A DNA stretch of 40,469 nt from an uncultured Eubacteriales bacterium (GCA_902790175.1 CADAQZ010000018.1:1-40469); one strand, 5' to 3'; positions 29,705-40,303 are shown, counted from the stretch's first letter. Program-made: numbers and translations. The notes: a model not told the origin generated them from the letters alone.

Positions 29705-30649
29705 TTATTCAGCGGTCTCAACCTCGATGCCCTGCTCGGCGAAGTACTTGGCAGCGCCCGCCTGGTAGGGGATGCCGCAGGTGGAGGCGAACTCCAGATC
29801 GATCTCAGCGCCCTTGGCGTGCGCCTGGGTGATCTCGTCCTTGCCGTCGAAGATGGCCTTGACGATGGCGTAGGCCTCGTCGTCGGTCACGGTGTCGTTG
29901 GCGACGATGGTGGCCTTCATGCCCACGGTGATCACGTCGTCGTCGATGCCGTCATAGGTGCCGGCGGGGATGGCCGTCTTGGCGTAGGCAGCGGAGATCT
30001 CCTGCAGGGCGGCGATGTGCTCGTCGTCCAGGCTCAGCAGCTGGGCGCCCTGGGTGGTGCACAGCTCGGTGATGGCGGGGGTGGGCGCGCCGGCGACCAC
30101 GAAGCCCGCGTCGATCTTGCCGTCCTTCAGCGCGTCGCAGGTCTCCTGGAAGTTCAGGTACTGCGGGGTGATGTCGTCCTCGGTCATTCCGTAGACGGCC
30201 AGGAAGTCGATGGCATTGAAGTTGACGCCGGAGCCCTGCGCGCCGATGGAGACGTTCTTGCCCTTCAGGTCCTCAATGGACTTGATCTCGGGGTTGTTGG
30301 TGACCACCTGCACGGCCTCGATGTACATGGCGGCCAGCGCGGAGATGTTCTCCACGGGCGCGCCGTCGAACAGGCGGATGCCGTTCACGGCGTAGTAGGC
30401 CACGTCGTTCTGCACGAAGCCCAGCTGTCGCGTGTTGGCCTCGAGGTCGTCGATGTTGGCCGCGGAGCCGCCGCTGGACACGACGGTGATCTTGGCGTCG
30501 GTGTTGTCGGAGATGTACTGGGCCAGCACGGTGCCGTAGCCGTAGTAGGTGCCGGCTTCGCCGCCGGTGCCGAATTGCAGGTCCGCCAAAGCGGCGACGC
30601 AGGACAGCGCCAGGACCAGCGCGATGACCAGGGACATAACTTTCTTCAT
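29705..30649 (-). CDS. TAXI-family TRAP transporter solute-binding protein
   Basis: This 314-residue exported binding protein captures a solute for the TRAP permease encoded downstream. The signal peptide is MKKVMSLVIALVLALSCVAALA; a Cys lies in its hydrophobic core (SCVAALAD), but the spacing does not make a convincing lipobox. The mature start DLQFGTGGEAGTYYGYG is the TAXI-family glycine motif. VVSSGGSAANIDDLEANTRQ, GFVQNDVAYYA, GKNVSIGAQGSGVNFNA and DGKIDAGFVVAGAPTPAI follow the family order. TAXI systems import glutamate-like or other dicarboxylates in characterised cases, but the ligand here cannot be read. GGAGGA precedes the ATG, and the leader contains a GC-rich hairpin GGCCGG/CCGGCC at 30668-30684. 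Confidence 0.93.
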   Translation of the reverse strand: MKKVMSLVIALVLALSCVAALADLQFGTGGEAGTYYGYGTVLAQYISDNTDAKITVVSSGGSAANIDDLEANTRQLGFVQNDVAYYAVNGIRLFDGAPVENISALAAMYIEAVQVVTNNPEIKSIEDLKGKNVSIGAQGSGVNFNAIDFLAVYGMTEDDITPQYLNFQETCDALKDGKIDAGFVVAGAPTPAITELCTTQGAQLLSLDDEHIAALQEISAAYAKTAIPAGTYDGIDDDVITVGMKATIVANDTVTDDEAYAIVKAIFDGKDEITQAHAKGAEIDLEFASTCGIPYQAGAAKYFAEQGIEVETAE

Positions 30650-30697
30650 GGTGGTTCCTCCATTTCAGGCCGGAAGCGCCGGCCGGTTGATGCCTGT

Positions 30698-30726
30698 ATT
30701 ATACAATAAATGCCCGGGAAAGGCAA
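30698..30726 (-). promoter_or_regulatory. Predicted promoter of the TAXI-TRAP operon
   Basis: On the minus strand TTGCCT (30726-30721) and a perfect TATAAT (30703-30698) are 17 nt apart. The leader of about 40 nt holds the GGCCGG hairpin just before the ribosome binding site. Confidence 0.75.
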
Positions 30727-30882
30727 TAGAGAACTGCCAACCCCAATGTTAAAAGTTGCAATTTGTCGCCTCAAACCGACGCAGTTCGGGAATTTTGCAT
30801 AAAATCGGAAATCGTGATGCTCATACTTTTGCGTAGTAAACGTATAAATATACGGAAATGATTTATAATTATGCGGGAGAGG
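30727..30882. other. AT-rich spacer upstream of the TAXI-TRAP promoter
   Basis: This is the least GC-rich stretch of the 439-nt gap between the divergent TAXI gene and lepA. It contains the short inverted repeat CGTATAAATATACG (30841-30854) and several TATAA-like elements but no open frame. It could hold a regulator site for the divergent transporter or an extra promoter; nothing decides between them. The remainder of the gap is the TAXI promoter and leader, a repeat B/C composite and the lepA promoter. Confidence 0.35.
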
Positions 30883-31010
30883 GATTAGGGATGGCGGCTG
30901 ACGCGCGGCAGCCTTGGCTCCCCTGTGTAAGGGGAGCTGTCGCCGTAGGCGACTGAGGGGTTGCAGGGGCGGCGTTGCGGCGGAAAGTCCGCCCCTGCGC
31001 CCGCCCCAAT
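30883..31010. repeat. Composite of repeat B (copy 5, reduced) and repeat C (copy 3)
   Basis: A short GAGGGATTAGGGATGG remnant runs into GGCTGACG, then repeat C: GGCTCCCCTGTGTAAGGGG, then GTCGCCGTAGGCGAC, then GCAGGGGCGG and GCCCCTGCGCCC. The order B then C is the same as at 11223 and 25752. Unlike the other B copies it does not follow a stop codon. Confidence 0.82.
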
Positions 31011-31022
31011 GCCCCCTCCATC

Positions 31023-31051
31023 TTGACGAATTAACACAAACCCACTATGAT
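31023..31051 (+). promoter_or_regulatory. Predicted promoter of lepA-hemW
   Basis: TTGACG (31023-31028) and TATGAT (31046-31051) are 17 nt apart; an overlapping TATAAT at 31051-31056 would have a 22-nt spacer and is less likely. It lies immediately after repeat C, so that repeat has not cut the gene from its promoter. Confidence 0.62.
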
Positions 31052-31088
31052 ATAATATGTACTAATTTACGTGACGGAGGGCTGCGTT

Positions 31089-32838
<1,750 letters not shown>

Positions 32839-32840
32839 CC

Positions 32841-33965
32841 ATGTATCCGCTGTCATTGTATATACACATTCCCTTCTGCCTGTCGAAGTGCGCGTACTGC
32901 GATTTCGCGTCGTATCCCGGCAGGGAGGGGGACTGGGCGCGGTATTTCGGGGCGCTGTGGGACGAGATCGACGGCTGGAGGCCGGAGCTCGGCGGCTATC
33001 AGGTCGCCACGGCGTTCTTCGGCGGCGGCACGCCCACGCTGGTGTCCGCCGGGTACATCGCCGAGACTCTGGAGCGCTGCCGCGCCGCGCTGCCCTTCGC
33101 GCCGGACGCGGAGATCACGATCGAGGGCAACCCCGGCACGCTGTCGCCGGAAAAGCTGCGCGCGTATCGGCGGGCCGGGATCGACCGGCTTTCGCTGGGC
33201 GCGCAGAGCTTCGACGACGGCCTGCTCCGGTCGCTGGGCCGCATCCACAGGGCCGCGCAGGTCGGCGAGGCCGTGCGCATGGCCCGGGACGCGGGCTTCA
33301 ATAACATCAACCTCGACCTGATGTACGCGCTGCCGGGGCAGACGATGGACCAGTGGCGCGTCGCGCTGGACGCGGCGGTCGCGCTGGGCGTGGAGCACCT
33401 CTCCGCCTACAGCCTGATCGTGGAGCCGGGCACGCCGATGGCGGCGCGCGTGGCGCGCGGCGAGGCCGCCGTTCCCGACGACGACGCCGTGAACGCGATG
33501 CAGCGGCTGGCCGTGTCCCGACTGGCGGACGCGGGCTACGCGCGCTACGAGATATCGAACTACGCCAAGCCCGGCTTCGAGTGCCGCCACAACCTCGTCT
33601 ACTGGAGCCGGGGCGAATACCTGGGCCTGGGCTGCGCGGCGCACTCGCTGCTGCGTGAGACGCGCTTTTCCAACCCCGCGTCGCTGGAGGCGTACCTGTC
33701 GGGCGAGCGGCGGCTGGATGTGCGGCGATTGACCGACGCCGAGAGGATGGACGAGACGCTGATGCTCGCCACCCGCACGGCGCGGGGCCTGGACCTCGTC
33801 GCCTGGGAGCGCGACTTCGGCGCGCCGTTTGCCGCGGGCCGGGAGGGCGCGCTGCGGCGGTTGTCGGACGGCGGCTTTATCGAGATCAATGGGGGCTTTT
33901 TGCGCCTGACCCTGCGGGGCATGGAGGTGCAGGACGCCGTGGTGCTGGAACTGACGGAGGCTTGA
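32841..33965 (+). CDS. hemW: Radical SAM protein HemW (heme chaperone / coproporphyrinogen oxidase-like)
   Basis: This 374-residue radical SAM protein has the 4Fe-4S cluster motif FCLSKCAYCDF (CxxxCxxC) after LSLYIHIP. Next come FFGGGTPTLV, ITIEGNPGTLSPEKL, GIDRLSLGAQSFDDGLLRSLGR and NINLDLMYALPGQTMDQW, all standard for the HemN-like HemW family, and a C-terminal HemN_C region. HemW is usually a heme chaperone, not the oxygen-independent oxidase; many Clostridia keep it without full heme synthesis. It starts three codon positions past the lepA stop (2-nt gap), the common lepA-hemW order. Because the upstream lepA is frameshifted, coupling of translation could be impaired, although the downstream half of lepA might still be reached by ribosomes that restart internally. 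Confidence 0.93.
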   Translation: MYPLSLYIHIPFCLSKCAYCDFASYPGREGDWARYFGALWDEIDGWRPELGGYQVATAFFGGGTPTLVSAGYIAETLERCRAALPFAPDAEITIEGNPGTLSPEKLRAYRRAGIDRLSLGAQSFDDGLLRSLGRIHRAAQVGEAVRMARDAGFNNINLDLMYALPGQTMDQWRVALDAAVALGVEHLSAYSLIVEPGTPMAARVARGEAAVPDDDAVNAMQRLAVSRLADAGYARYEISNYAKPGFECRHNLVYWSRGEYLGLGCAAHSLLRETRFSNPASLEAYLSGERRLDVRRLTDAERMDETLMLATRTARGLDLVAWERDFGAPFAAGREGALRRLSDGGFIEINGGFLRLTLRGMEVQDAVVLELTEA

Positions 33966-33967
33966 AC

Positions 33968-35569
33968 ATGAACGGATGGATGGGACGCCTGGCGATGCTG
34001 CTGTGCCTGTGCCTGCTGGCGGGCGCGTGCGTCGGCGGCGCGCTGGCGGAGGAGACCGGCGAGGCGCGGGACATCACGAAGAAGTGCGCGATCAAGGTGT
34101 CCGAGGGCGACAGGGACAAGATGCTGGACGGCAGCGTCCGCACGTCCTGGTCCTGCACGCATCGCGAGGCCTACGTGGGCCTGAAGCTGCCGGACGGCGA
34201 CGCGGGCTGGCTGCGCGTGGAGTGGTTCTTCGACCCGACGGACTTCGAGCTGACGGAGTACGACGCCGACATGAACGTGCTGCGCGCGCGCGACAAGACC
34301 AGCACCTTCCCCAGCATCTACATGCTGTTTGACCTCGAGCCGAATACCAAGTACGTCAAGCTCCAGCTGAACCGCACGGACCAGAAGATCTGCAACCTGC
34401 GCGTCTACAGCGCCGGCGCGCTGCCGCGCGACGTGCAGCAGTGGCAGCCGCCGGTGGACAAGGCCGATGTGATGGTCGTCTCCGCCCACCAGGACGACGA
34501 GCTGATCTTCATGGGCGGCACGATCCCCTATTACGCCACGGCGCTGAAGAAGCCCACCGAGGTGGTCTACATGGCCAACTGCAACCGCCAGAGGCGGGCC
34601 GAGGCGCTGAACGCGCTGTGGAAGATGGGCGTGAAGAATTATCCGGTGTTCATCAACCTGAAGGACGACAAGGTGGGCTCGATCGCCGAGGCGGTGAAGC
34701 TCTGGGGCGGCAAGGACAACGTGCTGCGGCTGCAGGTCGAGCAGATCCGCCGCTTCAAGCCCGAGGTGATTGTCACGCACGACCTGGACGGCGAGTACGG
34801 CCACAACCAGCACAAGGTGACGGCCCAGGCGATGAAGTACGCCATCGACGCCGCGGCCGATCCCGCGCAGTTCCCGGAGTCCGCCGAGGTCTACGGCGCG
34901 TGGCAGGTGAAGAAGCTGTACCACCACCTGTACAAGGACAACCAGATCATGATGGACTGGGAGACGCCGCTGGACAGCCTCAACGGCTATTCGCCGCTGA
35001 AGGTGGCCGAGCTGGGCTTCGAGGAGCACGTCTCGCAGAAGGCGTACTACCGCATCAAGAGCCACGGCACCTACGACAACGCGAAGTTCGGCCTCTACTA
35101 CAGTGCCGTGGGCGAGGACGTGGCCAAGGACGACTTCATGGAGAACATCGACCCGAACGCCACCGCGGCCTACGTAGCCGAACACGCGGAGCAGATCGCG
35201 GCCTATCCCGTGTGGCCGGAGCTGGCCGAGGCCGAGGAGGAGCACCCGGAGGCCGACGCCGGGAGCGAGACAGAGGCGACCCCGGCCGAGGACATGACCG
35301 AGGTGCCCGCGGGTGACGCCGGGGAGGCGGACCAGTTCGCGGACGCCGAGCCGGAGGCCCAGCCGGAAGCGCAGCCTGAGGTCCAGCCGGAAGCCCAGCC
35401 GACGCCCGAGCCCGGCCCCGCGCCCCAGCCCGCGAAGGAGCGCGGGGGCGGCGCGGGCCCCGCGATCGCGCTGATCGCATTGGGCGCGGCGATCGTCGGC
35501 GCGGGGGGCTGGTATGCCTGGCGCACGCTGTATGCGCGCCGCCGCCACCGCCGCAGGAGGCGGTGGTGA
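33968..35569 (+). CDS. Membrane-anchored extracellular PIG-L/LmbE-type deacetylase
   Basis: This 533-residue exported protein has a signal peptide (MNGWMGRLAMLLCLCLLAG, cleavage near GGALA). Residues about 30-155 look like a galactose-binding beta domain (DGSVRTSWSC, FFDPTDFELTEY). A PIG-L/LmbE zinc deacetylase follows (about 165-330): SAHQDDELIFMGG (residues 172-184) replaces the usual AHPDDE, and a later DLDGEYGHNQHK supplies the second metal site. The family removes acetyl groups from N-acetylglucosaminyl substrates. After about residue 420 come an Ala/Glu-rich stretch, a stalk of PEAQPEAQPEVQPEAQP (about 460-480), a hydrophobic segment (about 497-515) and the tail RRRHRRRRRW, so the enzyme is anchored on the outer face of the membrane. 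It has no LPXTG. GGAGG precedes the ATG, 2 nt past the hemW stop. The substrate is unknown, perhaps a surface glycan. Confidence 0.86.
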   Translation: MNGWMGRLAMLLCLCLLAGACVGGALAEETGEARDITKKCAIKVSEGDRDKMLDGSVRTSWSCTHREAYVGLKLPDGDAGWLRVEWFFDPTDFELTEYDADMNVLRARDKTSTFPSIYMLFDLEPNTKYVKLQLNRTDQKICNLRVYSAGALPRDVQQWQPPVDKADVMVVSAHQDDELIFMGGTIPYYATALKKPTEVVYMANCNRQRRAEALNALWKMGVKNYPVFINLKDDKVGSIAEAVKLWGGKDNVLRLQVEQIRRFKPEVIVTHDLDGEYGHNQHKVTAQAMKYAIDAAADPAQFPESAEVYGAWQVKKLYHHLYKDNQIMMDWETPLDSLNGYSPLKVAELGFEEHVSQKAYYRIKSHGTYDNAKFGLYYSAVGEDVAKDDFMENIDPNATAAYVAEHAEQIAAYPVWPELAEAEEEHPEADAGSETEATPAEDMTEVPAGDAGEADQFADAEPEAQPEAQPEVQPEAQPTPEPGPAPQPAKERGGGAGPAIALIALGAAIVGAGGWYAWRTLYARRRHRRRRRW

Positions 35570-35753
35570 GGAAGGCTCTCCCATAATTATTTCACCGACT
35601 TAGGAAACTTTTTATCGGAATGCCCGATTGTTGAAACCATATCACAATATAAAAGTAGTATTATACCATAGATAACGTGTTATTTCGGGCGATGCCCGTC
35701 CCGGGAAAGGACCCTTCCGGGCGGACCCCGTACAGCGTTCAGGGAGGCACCGC

Positions 35754-38700
35754 GTGGCAAACCAACCCCGATCCACAAATAAGAACAGCAGGCCCGCCTG
35801 GCAGGCGAAGCGCCCCATGGGCGCCCTGCCCGGCGTCATTGCGCTGATCGGCGCGGCGGCGCTGCTTTTGACGTGGCTTGCGCAGTCCAGCCCGCTGCTG
35901 TCCGGCACAGGCCGCGCGGCGGCGAAGTCCGGCCTGCGCATCAGCGAGGTGATGACCTCCAACGCCTCCACGCTGGTGGGCGACGCGGGCGGCATCGTGG
36001 ACTGGATCGAGCTGGAAAACGTCTCCGACGCGCCCATCGACCTGACCGGCTACGCCCTGATGCGCGCGACGAAGCCCGCGCAGGCGTTCGCCTTCCCCGG
36101 CGGCACGCTGCAGCCGGGCCAGTTCGTGCTGGTGCTCGCCGACGGCAGCGGCAAGGCGCAGCAGGCCGACGGCTATCACGCGCCCTTCTGCCTGCCCGCC
36201 TCCGGCGAGGACGTCGCCCTGATCGACAAGGCCGGCAACGGCGTGGACCTGGCGCAGGTGCCCGCGCTGGCGCGCGACCAGGTGTACTGCCGCGACGCGG
36301 CGGGGGAGTGGGCCGTCAGCGATTTCCCGACCCCCGGCGCGGCGAACCGGGCCGAGCGCCTGGACAACGCGCGGGACCGCGAGATCGAGGTGCAGGAGGG
36401 CGCGCTGGAGATCACCGAGGTGATGGCCGACAACGCCACCTTCTTCGCCGACGAGAACGGCCAATACCCCGACTACGTCGAGATCCACAACAAGACAAAC
36501 AGCCCCGTCAATCTGGAGGGCTGGAGCCTTTCGGACAAGCCCGAGAAGCTGACGCGCTGGCAGTTCCCCGCCGTCACGCTTCCCGCCGACGGCTACCTGG
36601 CCGTGCACTGCTCCGGCGACGATCGTCGGTCGGACCCCGCGCACCTGCACGCCAGCTTCAAGATCTCCAACAAGGGCGACAACGTGTTCCTGACCCATCC
36701 CAGCGGCGTGACCGTGAGCCACGTCAAGACGCCGGTGATGGAGCCCGACCAGTGCTACAGTTTGCTCGAGACCGGGTGGAGCAAGCAGTTCTCCCCGTCC
36801 CCGAACTATCCCAACACGCCCCAGGGCGCGGACATCGCCGCGGAGCAGATCGAGCTGAACAACACGCGCGGCGTGCGCATCACCGAGGTGCTCGCCTCCT
36901 CGTCCAAGTCTGACGACTGGATCGAGCTCTACAACGGCACCAGCGCCGCGGTGGACCTATCCGGCTGCGGCCTGTCCGACAACGCGGGCCGTCCGCGCAA
37001 GTGGCAGTTCCCCTCCGGCACCGTGATCGAGCCGGGGCAGTATCTGGGCGTGTTCGCCAACGGCCTGGACAGCGCGACCGAAGGCCGCATCCAGACGAAC
37101 TACCGCCTCTCCAGCGACGGCGGCTACTCCGTGGTGCTCTCCGAGCCCAACGGGACCATCTTTGACCGCGTGTTCGTGCCGATGCAGTACCAGGACATCT
37201 CCTTCGGCCGCGCCGAGGGCCAGAGCGGCCTGAGGTACTTCACCACCGTCACGCCTGGCTCCGCCAACAGCTCCGAGGCCTACTACGGCCGCGCGCCCAA
37301 GCCGATCTACTCGGTGGAGGGCGGCCTGTACAAGACCGGCGACGTGCTGACCGTGGAGCTGTCCGTGCCCTCCAGCTGCCGCGTCTACTACACGCTGGAC
37401 TACACCGACCCCAGCCAGTCCAGCACACTCTACACCGGGCCGATCCAGGTCTCCGAGACCACGATCCTGCGCACGCGCGTGTACGGCGAGGGCTACCTCG
37501 AGTCGTTCATGGACAGCCAGAGCTACCTGTACGACGTGAACAACGGCGGCGGCACCGTGTACGTGGTGTCGATGGTGTCCGATCCCTACAACCTCACCAG
37601 CGACGAGGCCGGCATCATGGTCAAGGGCCCCAATGCCCTCGAGACCTATCCCTTCGGCTCGATGAACAAGGGCGCGAACTTCTGGATGGACTGGGAGCGC
37701 GAGGCGCACGTGGAGGTGTTCAACCCCGACGGCAGCACGCTGATCTCCCAGGAGTGCGGCATCAAGCTGCACGGCCAGTACAGCCGCGCCGAGAAGCAAA
37801 AGGCCTTCAAGGTGATCGCCCGCAGCAAGTACGGCGCCAACCGCTTCCAGGCCGCGATCTTCTCGCGCAGGCCCTACACCGAATACCAGTCCTTCCTGCT
37901 GCGCTCGTCCAGCGAGGACGGCTACAAGACCCGCTTCCGCGACGCGCTCCTGCAGCGGCTGGTGGAGGGCGGCTGCGTGGACTACCAGGAGACCGAGGTC
38001 GGCGTGCTCTACATCGACGGCCAGTACTGGGGCCACTACAACCTGCGCGAGCGCATCTGCAAGAGCAACATCTGCCAGTTCGAGGGCTGGGAGGGCGACG
38101 AGGACGACATCGACCTGATCAAGGCCAACACCAACGTGATGCAGGGCTCCAACGAGACGATGGTCCAGCTGCTGGACTACGTCAAGAGCCACGACATGAA
38201 CACCGACGAGGCCTGGCAGGTGCTCGACAGCGCCATCGACATCGACAACTACATCGAGTACATGGCGGCGGAGATGTACACCGGCAACACCGATACGCTG
38301 AACGTCAAGCGCTACCGCAACCCGAAGGCCGACGGCAAGTGGCGCTGGGTGCTGTTCGATCTGGACTGGGCGTTCTCGGTGGACACCAACTCGCCCAAGC
38401 GCTGGCTGACGCCGGGCGGCATGGGCAACAAGCTGCGCACCGACAACACGCTGTTCATCGCCTGCATGAAGAACGAGCGGTTCGCGGACAGGTTCCTCAC
38501 GTTCCTGGGCGAGAAGATGGCCACCACCTACAGCGCCGACAGCGTCGCGGCCATGACCGAGGAGTTCTACAACGCCATCGCGCCGCTGATGCCGGACCAC
38601 TACGCGCGCTGGGATTTCAGCGAGTCCGAGCACAAGTCCGCGATCCGCGAATTCGTGCGCTACGGCAACGCCAGGCCGGGCCGCATGCTGCAGTTCCTGA

Positions 38701-38807
38701 AGTACAACCCCTACCTGCCGCTGAGCAAGGCCCAGTTCGAGCAGTACTTCGGAAAGGTGATGGAGCAGGTCGGCGTGACCTATGAGGAAATAAAGGAAGC
38801 CAAGTAA
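35754..38807 (+). CDS. Membrane-anchored lamin-tail / CotH kinase-like surface protein 2
   Basis: This 1017-residue protein is a paralogue of the one at 21780, with the same domain order. A basic N-terminus and hydrophobic segment (about 26-43) are followed by LTD domains at about 61-150, 218-320 and 374-480 (ISEVMTSN, ITEVMADN, ITEVLASS; each with a WIEL/YVEI strand). A chitobiase-type domain with VYYTLDYTDPS (about 532-598) and a CotH kinase domain (about 600-985) complete it. Kinase landmarks are IKLHGQYSRAEKQKAFKV, LRSSSEDGYKTRFRDALL, YWGHYNLRERI, EMYTGNTDTLNVKRYRNP and WRWVLFDLDWAFS; the FDLD pair is intact. The start is a GTG at 35754 with AGGGAGG upstream. It is the first of a cluster with VTC, DUF4956 and a partial gene. 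The 184-nt leader is AT-rich with a GC-rich hairpin near its end and no promoter I trust. Confidence 0.92.
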   Translation: MANQPRSTNKNSRPAWQAKRPMGALPGVIALIGAAALLLTWLAQSSPLLSGTGRAAAKSGLRISEVMTSNASTLVGDAGGIVDWIELENVSDAPIDLTGYALMRATKPAQAFAFPGGTLQPGQFVLVLADGSGKAQQADGYHAPFCLPASGEDVALIDKAGNGVDLAQVPALARDQVYCRDAAGEWAVSDFPTPGAANRAERLDNARDREIEVQEGALEITEVMADNATFFADENGQYPDYVEIHNKTNSPVNLEGWSLSDKPEKLTRWQFPAVTLPADGYLAVHCSGDDRRSDPAHLHASFKISNKGDNVFLTHPSGVTVSHVKTPVMEPDQCYSLLETGWSKQFSPSPNYPNTPQGADIAAEQIELNNTRGVRITEVLASSSKSDDWIELYNGTSAAVDLSGCGLSDNAGRPRKWQFPSGTVIEPGQYLGVFANGLDSATEGRIQTNYRLSSDGGYSVVLSEPNGTIFDRVFVPMQYQDISFGRAEGQSGLRYFTTVTPGSANSSEAYYGRAPKPIYSVEGGLYKTGDVLTVELSVPSSCRVYYTLDYTDPSQSSTLYTGPIQVSETTILRTRVYGEGYLESFMDSQSYLYDVNNGGGTVYVVSMVSDPYNLTSDEAGIMVKGPNALETYPFGSMNKGANFWMDWEREAHVEVFNPDGSTLISQECGIKLHGQYSRAEKQKAFKVIARSKYGANRFQAAIFSRRPYTEYQSFLLRSSSEDGYKTRFRDALLQRLVEGGCVDYQETEVGVLYIDGQYWGHYNLRERICKSNICQFEGWEGDEDDIDLIKANTNVMQGSNETMVQLLDYVKSHDMNTDEAWQVLDSAIDIDNYIEYMAAEMYTGNTDTLNVKRYRNPKADGKWRWVLFDLDWAFSVDTNSPKRWLTPGGMGNKLRTDNTLFIACMKNERFADRFLTFLGEKMATTYSADSVAAMTEEFYNAIAPLMPDHYARWDFSESEHKSAIREFVRYGNARPGRMLQFLKYNPYLPLSKAQFEQYFGKVMEQVGVTYEEIKEAK

Positions 38808-38823
38808 ACAAAGAGGGTATACC

Positions 38824-39531
38824 ATGCAGCAGAAACGAAACGGTCTGCCCGCGCGGCACGAACTGAAGTACTTTATCAACCCCGCGGAGCTGGAGGCGCT
38901 GCGCGCGCGCCTGCGCGGCGCGCTGGCGATGGACAGCCACTGCGTCGGCGGCCGTCCCTACGTCATCCGCTCGCTGTACTTCGACGACATCGACGACTCC
39001 GCCTTCTACGACAAGCAGGCGGGCGTGATGCACCGCGACAAGTACCGCATCCGCATCTACCGCTACTCCGACAAGGAGATCTTCCTGGAGCGCAAGCGCA
39101 AGCTGGGCGACCTGATCCAGAAGAGCAGCGTGCAGATCACGCGGCGGCTGTGCGACCAGCTGATCGACGGGAACCCCTCGGGGCTCTACAAGGCGCAGAA
39201 CCCGCTCTTGCAGGACATGTACGTGCAGATGCGCACAAAGCTGCTGCGCCCGCGCGTGATCGTGGACTACGCCCGCGAGGCCTACCTGCACAAGGCCGAG
39301 GACGTGCGCATCACGTTCGACCTCAGCCTGCGCTCGGGGCTGGCCAGCCACGACCTGTTCAACCCGAACCTGCCCACCGTCTGCCCGCACGATCGCAACG
39401 TGGAGATCCTGGAGGTCAAGTTCAACAACTACCTGCCGGACTACGTCAACGCGCTGCTGCACGGCGTGGAGGCGGAGCGCAGCGCCGTCAGCAAGTACAT
39501 CCTCTGCCGGCGGTACGAGCCGCTTGGATAG
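38824..39531 (+). CDS. VTC-domain polyphosphate polymerase-like protein
   Basis: This 235-residue protein is a stand-alone VTC domain. In yeast Vtc4 this fold polymerises ATP phosphate into inorganic polyphosphate inside a tunnel of basic residues. The tunnel positions are conserved: HELKYFI (Lys15), IRSLYFDD (Arg49), KYRIRIYRY (Arg75, Arg77), FLERKRK (Glu89, Lys91 and Lys93), RVIVDYAREAY (Arg144), DLSLR (Arg170) and EILEVKF (Glu197, Lys199). There is no SPX domain, so any regulation differs from that of the yeast complex. It begins 16 nt after the CotH gene stop, with AGAGGG upstream, and its own stop abuts a repeat B copy. In several bacteria the VTC domain, CotH and DUF4956 occur together; the functional link is inferred. 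Confidence 0.9.
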   Translation: MQQKRNGLPARHELKYFINPAELEALRARLRGALAMDSHCVGGRPYVIRSLYFDDIDDSAFYDKQAGVMHRDKYRIRIYRYSDKEIFLERKRKLGDLIQKSSVQITRRLCDQLIDGNPSGLYKAQNPLLQDMYVQMRTKLLRPRVIVDYAREAYLHKAEDVRITFDLSLRSGLASHDLFNPNLPTVCPHDRNVEILEVKFNNYLPDYVNALLHGVEAERSAVSKYILCRRYEPLG

Positions 39532-39590
39532 AGTGAGGAGTGAGGAGTTGAGAAAGCCTGAACCGCTTTCATTTCTCATCCCGCAATTCC
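39531..39590. repeat. Repeat family B, copy 6: variant GAGTGAG heptamers
   Basis: GAGTGAGGAGTGAGGAGTTG begins at the VTC stop codon (TAG at 39529-39531). A complementary-looking GAAAG / CTTTC pair and a TTTCTCATC segment follow about 15 nt later. The unit is a variant of the GGGATTA and AGAGTTT forms, so membership in family B is by position and structure more than sequence. Confidence 0.5.
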
Positions 39591-39643
39591 ATTGATATAT
39601 ACATCCTGCCTTAGCATGACATACAAACAGGAGGAAGAAGTCC

Positions 39644-40303
39644 ATGAACAGCATCTTTGCCAATCTATTCAGCTCCCAGACCATCACCCCCGCGTCCTTC
39701 CCGACGATCCTGCTCTCGCTGGCGCTCGCGCTGGCGGCGGGCCTGTTCATCGCGTGGATCTACCGGCGCAACTATCGCGGTGTGATGTTCTCCAACAACT
39801 TCACCCTCACCCTGGTGATGATGACGCTGATCACCTGCCCGGTGGTCATGTGCATCCGCGAGAGCATCCAGCTCTCGATGGGCATGGTGGGCGCGCTGTC
39901 GATCGTCCGCTTCCGCACCGCCGTGAAGGACCCGCTGGATACCGCCTACATGTTCTGGGCGCTGACCATGGGCATCCTGCTGGGCGCGGGTCAGTTCTTC
40001 CTCACCGCCTGCGCGGTGGTGGGCATCGGCCTGCTGCTGACGCTTTTGACGCACATGCAGTCCAAGGGCATGAACAGCTACCTGCTGGTGGTGCGCATGG
40101 GCGACGATGCCGAGCGCCAGGCCAACCAGCTGGTGAACGGCCTGAAGATGCAGCAGCTCAAGAGCAAGACCGTCTCGGCCAACGGCATCGAGGCGACCTA
40201 CGAGGTGCGCGTGGACAAGCCCGACGCCTTCCTGAACAAGCTGCGCGGCGTGCCCGGCGTGTACGACGCCACGCTGGTGTCCTACTCCGGCGAGACGGTC
40301 TGA
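39644..40303 (+). CDS. DUF4956 family membrane protein
   Basis: This 219-residue protein has four hydrophobic segments (about residues 22-42, 53-75, 100-115 and 120-140) and a soluble C-terminal domain of about 80 residues (SYLLVVRMGDD onward). The conserved stretch GMVGALSIVRFRTAVKDPLD (residues about 82-101) is the family hallmark; its Arg pair and Asp may lie in or near the membrane. The C-terminal part has an alternating beta-alpha pattern, like a small ferredoxin-like domain (EATYEVRVDKPDAFLNKL). The function is unknown. It follows the VTC gene by 112 nt in the CotH cluster, so a role in moving or handling the phosphate polymer or its product is plausible but unproven. GGAGGAAG precedes the ATG. 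Confidence 0.9.
   Translation: MNSIFANLFSSQTITPASFPTILLSLALALAAGLFIAWIYRRNYRGVMFSNNFTLTLVMMTLITCPVVMCIRESIQLSMGMVGALSIVRFRTAVKDPLDTAYMFWALTMGILLGAGQFFLTACAVVGIGLLLTLLTHMQSKGMNSYLLVVRMGDDAERQANQLVNGLKMQQLKSKTVSANGIEATYEVRVDKPDAFLNKLRGVPGVYDATLVSYSGETV

Noticed and set aside
35456-35569. LPXTG-type wall anchor at the end of the PIG-L protein
   Set aside because: There is a hydrophobic segment and a basic tail but no LPXTG-like motif, so a plain membrane anchor fits better.
35570-35753. Promoter in the AT-rich leader before the second CotH gene
   Set aside because: TATTAT and TTGAAA occur, but at 22-nt spacing; other pairs match worse. The region looks promoter-like but I cannot choose a site.
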